Origin: Actinomycetota bacterium
GTDB taxonomy: Bacteria; Actinomycetota; Thermoleophilia; Gaiellales; Gaiellaceae
NCBI GenBank assembly: GCA_005883365.1
Contig: VAXA01000126.1
Location: 1 to 20,824, forward strand
Direction: 5' to 3'
DNA length: 20,824 bases
Part shown: piece after piece, positions 14,001-19,811 of the stretch
How the letters are laid out: every line of letters starts with the position of its first letter
Numbering within the stretch: the stretch's first letter is position 1
The notes under the pieces: generated by a model
Seen by the model: only the letters and a program-made list of their open reading frames with translations
Database searches by the model: none
What the model was told of the DNA's origin: nothing
Translations under genes and position numbers: made by a program

Positions 14001-15215
14001 TCAGTCGACCGCGAGGCGCGCGACGAAGAAGCCGGTCGTGCCGTGGACGTGCGGCAGCGTGAGGAGGAACTCCGGCCGCGAAGGATGGGCGAACGCCGGC
14101 CACGTCTGTCCGAGTGGCAGGACGCGCAGCCCGCTCGCCTCGACGATCGCCTCGCATTCGTCCGGATTCGGCGTGCAAACGGAGTAGACGATCGAGCCGC
14201 CGCGCCGCACCCGCCCGGCAGCGGAGCGGATGAGCGCAAGCTGCAGCTCCGGGAGCGGCGTCGCGCGCCAGCGCAGGTCCGGACGCTGCGCGAGAACGCC
14301 GAGGCCCGAGCAGGGCGCGTCGACGAGTGCGTGGTCGAAGCCGTTGAGCTCCGGCGGCAGGTCCGTCCCGTCCGCCTCGACGACCGCGACGTCGTCGCGG
14401 CCCATCGCCGCGAGGTTCTCGCGCAGCTCGCGTGCGCGGGCAGGGTCGATCTCGACCGCCGTCACCTCGCCGCGCAGCTGACCGGTCTTGCCGCCCGGCG
14501 CGGCGCAGAGGTCGAGCACGTGGTCGCCGTCGCGCGAGCCGACGCAGAGCCCGGCGAGCTGTGAGCCGCGGCTCTGCGGCCAGGTCCGCCCTTCCGCGAC
14601 GAGCACCTCGTCCACGCGCGCGACGCGGTAGGCGCCGGGCACGTCCGTCGCCTCGGCCCCGGCGGGAGGCTCGCCGCGCACGAGGCGGACGACGGTCTCG
14701 AGCGGCTCGTTCATCGCGCGCATGAGGGCGAGCGCGCCCTCCTCCCCGAGTACGCGCACGAAGACGTCGTGGATCCAGTCGGGGTACGACTCCTTGAGCG
14801 GTCCGTCCGGCAACGAGTCGAGGAGCGGCCGGATCCCGTCGGAGAGCCGCCGCATGACGGCGTTCGTGAACGGGACCGCCCGCTCGAGCCCGGCGCGGCG
14901 CACGAGCTCGACCGATTCGTTCACCGCCGCGTGCGGTGCGGTGTCGGTGTAGCCGAGCTGGTACGTGCCGAGCCGAAGCGCTGCGCGCACCGGCGCGTCG
15001 AGCTTCCGCACCGGCCGCCGCCCGAGCGTCTCGATCGCGTGGTCGAGCGTCCGCACCCGCTGGACGGAGCCGTACGCGAGCCGCTGCGCGAACGCCCGCT
15101 CTCGCTCGTCGAGATCTTCGGCGGCACTCCGAAAGGCGCGGTCGGCGTACGCGTCCTGCTCGAATACGCGCAGGAGCACCTCGTACGCCGCCCGGCGGGC
15201 CGGTGAGACGCTCAC
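14001..15215 (-). CDS. rsmB: 16S rRNA (cytosine-967-C5)-methyltransferase RsmB
   Basis: A 404-residue m5C methyltransferase acting on C967 of 16S rRNA. The N-terminal 130 residues form the NusB-like RNA-binding domain (RRAAYEVLLRVFEQ, RLAYGSVQRVRTLDHAI, LRLGTYQLGY, HAAVNESVELVRRAG). The catalytic domain has the SAM loop VLDLCAAPGGKTGQL (233-247), VTAVEIDPARARELREN, the motif IV cysteine C302 in DAPCSGLG, and the motif VI cysteine C347 in IVYSVCTPNPDECE, where the family more often has S-T-C-S. Both catalytic cysteines are present. The GTG start overlaps the phosphotransferase-like gene as GTGA. It closes the def-fmt operon; the fmt-rsmB link is common, but here two other genes lie between them. 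Confidence 0.95.
   Translation of the reverse strand: MSVSPARRAAYEVLLRVFEQDAYADRAFRSAAEDLDERERAFAQRLAYGSVQRVRTLDHAIETLGRRPVRKLDAPVRAALRLGTYQLGYTDTAPHAAVNESVELVRRAGLERAVPFTNAVMRRLSDGIRPLLDSLPDGPLKESYPDWIHDVFVRVLGEEGALALMRAMNEPLETVVRLVRGEPPAGAEATDVPGAYRVARVDEVLVAEGRTWPQSRGSQLAGLCVGSRDGDHVLDLCAAPGGKTGQLRGEVTAVEIDPARARELRENLAAMGRDDVAVVEADGTDLPPELNGFDHALVDAPCSGLGVLAQRPDLRWRATPLPELQLALIRSAAGRVRRGGSIVYSVCTPNPDECEAIVEASGLRVLPLGQTWPAFAHPSRPEFLLTLPHVHGTTGFFVARLAVD
14053..14067. repeat. 15-base direct repeat beside rsmB 3' end, copy B
   Basis: Exact match of the 15 bases at 13966-13980, located within the last coding segment of rsmB (codes the FLLTLP region on the minus strand). Confidence 0.4.
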
Positions 15216-16222
15216 AGCCGAAAGTACTCCTCAGCCCACCGCACCAGGCCGTCCCGCTGACTGCCTGGACGGAAGCTCGTCGCGGCGGGGTCCCCGCAGG
15301 CCTCGCAGCGCGCGCCATACGCCAGGCTGTACACGGCCCGGGCTCCGAGCCGCACGCGTTCCGCTACGTCGAACTGCCGTCCGCGCCGATGCTCGTACTC
15401 AGCGACGAAGGCGCGCGCCTCGTCGGGCGATGGGATGAGCGGAACCTCGAGCCGCCAGGTCGTCGTGAAGTGCGCGGCCGCGTGCCCGACGAGCTCGGGC
15501 TCGTGCATCAGACCGAGGCTGTCCCAGTCGTAGACCACGCGCAGCTCGTCTCCGACGAAGCGGCAGTGCTTGACTGTCCAGTCCGTGTGGCCGATCACGA
15601 ACTCGGCGGGCGCGCCGAGCAGTTCCTTCGCGCGGGCGGCGAGCTCGTCGATCCACTCCGTGCCGACTTGCGTGGCCTCGAAATCGAACATCCGGTGGTG
15701 CGGTCTGGGCCACAGACCGTCGCCAAAGGTCTGCTCTTCGCGCGCAAGGGCGTCGCGGGGAAAGTCCGCGGCAAGCCCGACCAGCCGTGCGAGTGCCTCG
15801 GCCAGTGCTGCGCGGACCGTCGGCTCGTGCGCGTCGCGGTAGTCGCCCTCGTCGATGAGCTCGTCGACCGTCGCGAACGTCCGGCCGAGCGGTCGAGGCC
15901 CGAGGATCACGCCCGGGGCAGGGAAGCCGCGTTCGACAAGTGCCTCTTGGATGTGTGTCGCGGCCTCGAGGTACTCTGGCGAGCTCGCCAGAGACTGCGC
16001 CTTTACGGCGACGCGCCGACCGTCGGCAAGCTCGAGACCAGCCACACAACCCACGCTGGCCTCGTAGAAGAGCGGAGCAGCGACCGGCGACCCGAGCTCG
16101 GCGAGGCAGAAGGCGGCGAATGCTTGGCCGACCGCCTCCGGGTCGTGCGTGCCGAATAGATCGTCCTCGGTCCACGGCCCTGGCCAGCCGTGCATGAACG
16201 CCGCGACGACCTCCCCGATCAC
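15212..16222 (-). CDS. Aminoglycoside phosphotransferase (APH)-like protein
   Basis: A 336-residue protein of the APH/choline-kinase-like fold. Likely ATP-binding lysine K74 lies in RVAVKAQ. The catalytic loop is IGHTDWTVKHCRF (210-222), with H212 and D214 and a His where the canonical loop HxDxxxxN has Asn. The metal-binding segment is VVYDWDSL, with D232 and D234. This H-[ST]-D-W-x-x-K-H version is typical of an uncharacterised actinobacterial branch (from memory), so antibiotic resistance should not be assumed. A CEACGDP motif lies near residue 306. The GTG start overlaps the upstream methyltransferase stop as GTGA, and the stop overlaps rsmB as GTGA. An ATG nine codons in (M10) is a possible alternative start. 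The substrate is unknown. Confidence 0.85.
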   Translation of the reverse strand: MIGEVVAAFMHGWPGPWTEDDLFGTHDPEAVGQAFAAFCLAELGSPVAAPLFYEASVGCVAGLELADGRRVAVKAQSLASSPEYLEAATHIQEALVERGFPAPGVILGPRPLGRTFATVDELIDEGDYRDAHEPTVRAALAEALARLVGLAADFPRDALAREEQTFGDGLWPRPHHRMFDFEATQVGTEWIDELAARAKELLGAPAEFVIGHTDWTVKHCRFVGDELRVVYDWDSLGLMHEPELVGHAAAHFTTTWRLEVPLIPSPDEARAFVAEYEHRRGRQFDVAERVRLGARAVYSLAYGARCEACGDPAATSFRPGSQRDGLVRWAEEYFRL

Positions 16223-16929
16223 GAGCGGCAGACGAGGATCGCCCAGCCCAGCGACGCACGCTGCGAGCGCAGGTAGCGGTCGCGGTTGGCTGCGCCCCGC
16301 GCGCGAAACTCCTCCGCCTGCGGATGCTCAGGGTTCGCCGCGAGCCAGCTGTCGAGCGTCTGCCAACGCAGGGACTCGTAGCGATCCCAGTCGTCCTCGG
16401 AGGAGGCGATCAGGGAGACGACGCGCACCCCGGCTGACTCGGCCCGCTCGATGGTCGGGTGGAGCAAGAGCCACTCCTCCCCTTCCCGCTCCGCCTCCGG
16501 CGGCGGCGGCCAGGTACGCCAGTACGGCTCGCCAACTGCGACGAGCGGCGCAGCGGCCGAGAGCCGCTCGAGCGTCGGTACGAGGCCGCCGTAGACGAAG
16601 GTCGCGCCAAGGCAGAGCGCGGCGTCGTAGCGGCCGAGCTCGAACGTTGCCGCGTCGCTCTCGACGAGCTCGATCCGATCCTCGAGCCCCGCCGCCGCAA
16701 CGCGCTCGCGTGCGCCGGCGACGAACTCCGGCGAGCGCTCGACGCACGTGAGCCGGCAACCGAACTCCCGTGCGAGCACGAGCGCCGGACCGCCGCGGCC
16801 ACACGCGACGTCGAGCACATGCGAGCCTGGGCCGAGCCCGAGACGCTCGCCGAGCAGGCGGATCTTCTCCTCGCTCGTTGGGTTCTGGAGCTCGTGCTCC
16901 GCCTCGACGACCGCGTACCACCAGGTCAT
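16219..16929 (-). CDS. SAM-dependent methyltransferase between fmt and rsmB
   Basis: A 236-residue class I methyltransferase. SAM motif I is HVLDVACGRGGPALVLA (37-53), followed by LTCVERSPEFVAGARERV (the acidic residue is E64) and the motif II-like stretch YDAALCLGATFVYGG (101-115). The C-terminal part, GEPYWRTWPPPP and then DDWDRYESLRWQTLDSWLAANPEH, resembles small-molecule methyltransferases of the UbiE/Methyltransf_25 kind, not rRNA enzymes. The ATG at 16929 overlaps the fmt stop as ATGA; the frame upstream is an artefact of fmt. It is coupled to the phosphotransferase-like gene downstream. The pair may act on the same small molecule, but the sequence does not show which. Confidence 0.88.
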   Translation of the reverse strand: MTWWYAVVEAEHELQNPTSEEKIRLLGERLGLGPGSHVLDVACGRGGPALVLAREFGCRLTCVERSPEFVAGARERVAAAGLEDRIELVESDAATFELGRYDAALCLGATFVYGGLVPTLERLSAAAPLVAVGEPYWRTWPPPPEAEREGEEWLLLHPTIERAESAGVRVVSLIASSEDDWDRYESLRWQTLDSWLAANPEHPQAEEFRARGAANRDRYLRSQRASLGWAILVCRS

Positions 16930-17723
16930 CGGCGCCCCCGCAGATAGGCGTCGTATGCCATGCGGCGGCCGCCGGCGGGCTGCACCTCGAGCGGCTCGAA
17001 CGAGCCGTCCTCCCCGACCCGCGCGCGCCACACGATCAGGTCGCCGCGACGCGCGCCGATGTGCGGCGAGAGCGCGCGGACGCGGTTCACGAGCTCCTGC
17101 GCCGGAGCGTCAGGATCGAGCTCGCGATCCTCTGGCCCGATCTTCTCCGCGTACGTGACGTCCTCCTCGGGCTGCGGCTCGAAGCGCGGCTCGTCCTGCA
17201 CGAGCACGTCGCGCAGGAGCTCGGCGCTGACCTCGGCTGCGCGCGCGTAGACCGCGCCGGCGTCGTCCTCCGGGGACACGGGGAAGGCGCGCCGCGCCGC
17301 GATCGGCCCCGCGTCGAGCGCCTCGACGGCTCGGTGGATCGTGACGCCGGTCTCCTCGTCCCCCGCCATGAGCGCGCGCTCGACCGGCGCGGCGCCGCGC
17401 CAGCGCGGCAGCAGCGACGGGTGGACGTTGAGCCATAACGCTCGCTCGAGCAGCGCGTTCGGGATCAGCACGCCGTAGCCGCAGACGACGACCGTGTCGG
17501 CGCCGAGCTCCACCGACTCGTCGAGCCGCTGAGGCTGCGCGACCGGAATCCCGAGCCGCTCGGCGGCTTCCTTCGCCGGCGGCGGCGCGATGCGGCGGCC
17601 GCGCCCGCGCGGCTTGTCGGGCCGCGTCAGCAGCCGGACGACGTCGTGCTCCGCCGCGAGCCGCTCGAGCACGTCGGCCCCGAACGGCCCGGTCGCGGCG
17701 ACCGCGATCCGACGCCCGGCCAC
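16926..17723 (-). CDS. fmt: Methionyl-tRNA formyltransferase (short form)
   Basis: A 265-residue Fmt, which formylates initiator Met-tRNA using 10-formyl-tetrahydrofolate. The N-terminal Rossmann domain shows the usual TRPDKPRGRGRRIAPPP (33-49), VCGYGVLIPNALL (80-92), and the catalytic N99, H101 and D137 in NVHPSLLPRWRGAAPV and ALDAGPIAA. The protein is about 45-50 residues shorter than the common 310-residue enzyme. The shortening falls in the C-terminal tRNA-binding domain, which ends AYDAYLRGRR. The GTG at 17723 gives the correct N-terminus seven bases after def. Pairing with def is near universal. All catalytic residues remain, so it should be active. Confidence 0.95.
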   Translation of the reverse strand: MAGRRIAVAATGPFGADVLERLAAEHDVVRLLTRPDKPRGRGRRIAPPPAKEAAERLGIPVAQPQRLDESVELGADTVVVCGYGVLIPNALLERALWLNVHPSLLPRWRGAAPVERALMAGDEETGVTIHRAVEALDAGPIAARRAFPVSPEDDAGAVYARAAEVSAELLRDVLVQDEPRFEPQPEEDVTYAEKIGPEDRELDPDAPAQELVNRVRALSPHIGARRGDLIVWRARVGEDGSFEPLEVQPAGGRRMAYDAYLRGRR

Positions 17724-17730
17724 GGGCCGC

Positions 17731-18294
17731 CTAGCCGATGACGATGCGCGGGCGCAGGCTTCCGAGCGCCTCGCGCCGCGCCTCGGGCGTCGTCCGGTCG
17801 AGGATCAGGACGCCGTCGAGGTGGTCGGTCTCGTGCTGGGCCACGCGGGAGTACGGCTCGTCGAGCTCGTACCGCACCTCGGCGCCGTGCTCGTCCCGTC
17901 CCTCGATCGCGATGGTCGTCGGCCGCTCGACCGGCAGGAGCACGCCCTGGATCGAGAGGCAGCCCTCGTCGTCGACGGTCGTCTCCTCGCTCCGCTCGAC
18001 GATCTCGGGGTTCGCCAACACGACGGTCTCGTCCTCGGCGATCTGGAAGACGAACAGCCGCTGCAGGACGCCGACCTGGGTCGCGGCGAGCCCGATCCCG
18101 TTGGCGTCGGCCATGAGCTGCTTCATCCGGTCGGCCAGCCGCCGTAGGTCGTCGTCGAACGCCTCCACCGGGCGGGCTGCCATCTTCAGCGCCGCGTCCG
18201 GGTACTGGCGGATCTGCGCGAGCGCCAGCCGTCGCCGAGCCTCCTGCTCGGGGTTCAGCTGCTCGTCCTTGACCTGCCCCTCGATCTCCGCCAT
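17731..18294 (-). CDS. def: Peptide deformylase
   Basis: A 187-residue metalloprotease-fold enzyme that removes the formyl group from new proteins. All three motifs are intact: GIGLAATQ (67-73), EGCLS (110-114, metal ligand C112) and QHETDHLDG (153-161, ligands H154 and H158, catalytic E155). The first 25 or so residues (MAEIEGQVKDEQLNPEQEARRR) form a charged N-terminal extension before the usual IRQYPD start of the fold. The ATG at 18294 has one of the few good Shine-Dalgarnos in the window (GGGAG, about seven bases upstream), which decides it over a TTG at 18315. A hairpin sits immediately upstream of that site. First gene of def-fmt-methyltransferase-APH-rsmB. Confidence 0.96.
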   Translation of the reverse strand: MAEIEGQVKDEQLNPEQEARRRLALAQIRQYPDAALKMAARPVEAFDDDLRRLADRMKQLMADANGIGLAATQVGVLQRLFVFQIAEDETVVLANPEIVERSEETTVDDEGCLSIQGVLLPVERPTTIAIEGRDEHGAEVRYELDEPYSRVAQHETDHLDGVLILDRTTPEARREALGSLRPRIVIG

Positions 18295-18299
18295 TTCCG

Positions 18300-18304
18300 C
18301 TCCC
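18300..18304 (-). promoter_or_regulatory. Shine-Dalgarno of def
   Basis: GGGAG on the minus strand, five bases long and about five to six bases from the ATG at 18294. It fixes the def start and directly abuts the hairpin at 18305-18325. Confidence 0.6.
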
Positions 18305-18325
18305 AGCGTCGGCAAAGCCGACGCT
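18305..18325 (-). promoter_or_regulatory. Perfect 9-bp hairpin in the def leader
   Basis: The minus strand reads AGCGTCGGC-TTT-GCCGACGCT, a perfect nine-pair, GC-rich stem with a three-base loop. It ends where the def Shine-Dalgarno begins. There is no following T-run, and the plus-strand gene starts farther on, so a terminator is unlikely. It could expose or shield the ribosome site, or simply stabilise the mRNA. Confidence 0.45.
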
Positions 18326-18374
18326 TCCGCTATTTGATGAGCTCCGTCGAGCCTACGCTCATGACGCCGGACTG

Positions 18375-18380
18375 TACCCT
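18375..18380 (+). promoter_or_regulatory. Candidate -10 of leaderless DUF1992-like transcript
   Basis: TGTACCCT contains TACCCT (TAnnnT) with an upstream TG, and ends seven bases before the GTG at 18388. That is the spacing for transcription beginning at the start codon. It supports the short start but is based on a short motif. Confidence 0.35.
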
Positions 18381-18387
18381 CGCGGAC

Positions 18388-18915
18388 GTGGATCCCAGGA
18401 CGTTGAAAGAGATCATGAGCCAGGGCGCGACACGGCCCGAGACGCCGCTAGAGCGGCGCGCGCGCGAGTCGCTCGAGGCCGATCTCGAGACGAGCCCGGT
18501 GCGCGGAACGCCGCTCCGGCAGCGGGTGCGGAACTTCCGGCCCGACGCCGAGTCCGCGGTGCGGGCGCTCAGCGGGCCGACGGTTTGGATGCGGCGGCTG
18601 CGGGCGATCGAGGACGCCGTCGACCAGCACGAGCGCCAGCTCGCGGAGGCGTGGCGGACGCTCGCTGAGGAGGACGAGGACGCGGCTGCGTTCGCGGCCG
18701 CTTGGCGCGAGCTCGCCGGCAACTGGAGCTTCGCCGAGGTGAACGAGCTGATCGAGCGCCACAACCGCAACTTCCCGGCCGAGGCGCGGCTGCCGATGGA
18801 TCCGCGCACCCGCGACTTCGTCCGAGTCAACGGCCGGCCGTACGTGCGCGAGCCGCTCGACGCGCGCTGGATCCTGAGCCGGTTTCCGCCCGACCGCGCG
18901 GTGGCTGTGGCGTGA
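18388..18915 (+). CDS. DUF1992 / DnaJC28-like domain protein (tentative)
   Basis: A 175-residue charged, helical protein. The middle SPVRGTPL (36-43) followed by GPTVWMRRL, and the late VNELIERHNRNFP (118-130), resemble the LPGxGKPL and NELIxRYNxxxP features of the DUF1992 (DnaJ homologue subfamily C member 28) domain. This is a by-eye match and could be wrong; no J domain is present. The C-terminus holds DPRTRDFVRVNGRPYVREPLD. I chose the GTG at 18388, seven bases after a possible -10. ATG codons at 18361 and 18337 are in frame and would add 9 or 17 residues. The stop overlaps the acetyltransferase start as GTGA, so the two are one unit. It is divergent from def. Function unknown. Confidence 0.7.
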   Translation: MDPRTLKEIMSQGATRPETPLERRARESLEADLETSPVRGTPLRQRVRNFRPDAESAVRALSGPTVWMRRLRAIEDAVDQHERQLAEAWRTLAEEDEDAAAFAAAWRELAGNWSFAEVNELIERHNRNFPAEARLPMDPRTRDFVRVNGRPYVREPLDARWILSRFPPDRAVAVA

Positions 18916-19409
18916 TCCGGCCCGTGCGGCCGGAGGACGGCGAGGAGCTCGCCGCGCTCTACACGGCGAACCGTGATTTCCTCGCCCCGTTCGAGCCCGT
19001 CAGGCCACCGGAGTTCTTCACCGCTGACGGACAGCGCGACCGGCTCGGGCTTCAGCTCGCAGACGAGACGCATCCCTTTGCGATCCTCGACGGCGACGCG
19101 ATCGCCGGGACGATCAACCTCTTCAGCATTGTCCGGGAAAGTCTCCAGAGCGGCACGATCGGCTACTGGATCGACCAAGCCCGCAACGGCCGCGGACTCG
19201 CGACCGGCGCCGTCGGCGAGGTGCTCGCCTACGCGTTCGGCGACCTCGACCTGCACCGCGTCGAGGCGGCGACGCTCGTCGGCAACGTCCCGTCGCAGCG
19301 GGTGCTCGAGAAGAACGGCTTCGAGCGCATCGGGCTCGCGCGCCGCTTCCTGCGCATCGGCGACAACTGGCGGGACTTCCTCCTCTTCCAGCGCCTGGCA
19401 GACGACTGA
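18912..19409 (+). CDS. GNAT N-acetyltransferase, RimJ/RimL type
   Basis: A 165-residue GNAT enzyme that transfers acetyl from acetyl-CoA to an amino group, probably a protein N-terminus or a small molecule. It opens IRPVRPEDGEELAALYTANRDFLAPFEP, typical of RimJ. The acetyl-CoA loop is NGRGLATGAV (92-101), where RimJ proteins usually have QGKGYA. The motif B region is ATLVGNVPSQRVLEKNGFERIG (120-141). RDFLLFQRL near the end fits the final strands. The GTG start overlaps the upstream stop as GTGA. It converges with the GFA gene, leaving two bases between stops. Whether it acts on ribosomal protein S5, as RimJ does, cannot be told from sequence. Confidence 0.9.
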   Translation: MIRPVRPEDGEELAALYTANRDFLAPFEPVRPPEFFTADGQRDRLGLQLADETHPFAILDGDAIAGTINLFSIVRESLQSGTIGYWIDQARNGRGLATGAVGEVLAYAFGDLDLHRVEAATLVGNVPSQRVLEKNGFERIGLARRFLRIGDNWRDFLLFQRLADD

Positions 19410-19411
19410 CG

Positions 19412-19798
19412 CTACTTCTGGAGGCGGTTCTCGCGATGCTGCGACGCGCCTTCGATCTCGTGGAGCCACGGCTCGCGCCGCTTGATCCAGATCTCCGCCT
19501 CGGGGCGCAACTCGAACGGCGCGTCGTCGAGTGAGCCAAGCTGCAGCTCGACGCCTTCCTCGTCGAGGAGGAAGAGGCGCGAGCCGCAACGGGGGCAGAA
19601 GCTGTCGTTGTCGTACGTCGCGTACTCGCCGGTCGATTCGAAGGCGTCCCGCGGCCACTGCCCGTAGACGGTGTAGGTGCTGCCGGACCTCTTCCGGCAG
19701 TCGGCGCAGTGGCAGCGCCCCACGTGGAACGGCTCGCCGCGGACCGTGTACCGGACGGCGCCGCACACGCAGCCGCCGGTGCGAACGACTTCGGCCAC
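19412..19798 (-). CDS. GFA/CENP-V family zinc protein
   Basis: A 128-residue GFA-fold protein (the family named for glutathione-dependent formaldehyde-activating enzyme). Seven cysteines give the family zinc sites: C10 and C12 (GGCVCGAVRY), C29, C31 and C34 (RCHCADCRKRSGS), and C68 and C71 (FCPRCGSRLF). RCHCxxCRKxSGS is the family signature. Biochemical roles are mostly unproven and glutathione use is doubtful in an actinobacterium, so no substrate is assigned. The GTG at 19798 is the only reasonable start. CATACT, a possible -10, ends six bases before it, so the gene may have its own leaderless transcript, or be read through from priA 13 bases upstream. Confidence 0.9.
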   Translation of the reverse strand: MAEVVRTGGCVCGAVRYTVRGEPFHVGRCHCADCRKRSGSTYTVYGQWPRDAFESTGEYATYDNDSFCPRCGSRLFLLDEEGVELQLGSLDDAPFELRPEAEIWIKRREPWLHEIEGASQHRENRLQK

Positions 19799-19804
19799 GC
19801 GGGA

Positions 19805-19810
19805 AGTATG
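19805..19810 (-). promoter_or_regulatory. Possible -10 element for the GFA gene
   Basis: CATACT on the minus strand lies six bases before the GTG start, in the priA-GFA gap. It resembles TATAAT at four of six positions. No Shine-Dalgarno is present. Confidence 0.25.
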
Positions 19811-19811
19811 A

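Noticed and set aside
15212..16222. Aminoglycoside resistance gene
   Set aside because: Only the general fold and loop are recognised, with a noncanonical HTDWTVKH loop and housekeeping operon context; resistance cannot be claimed.
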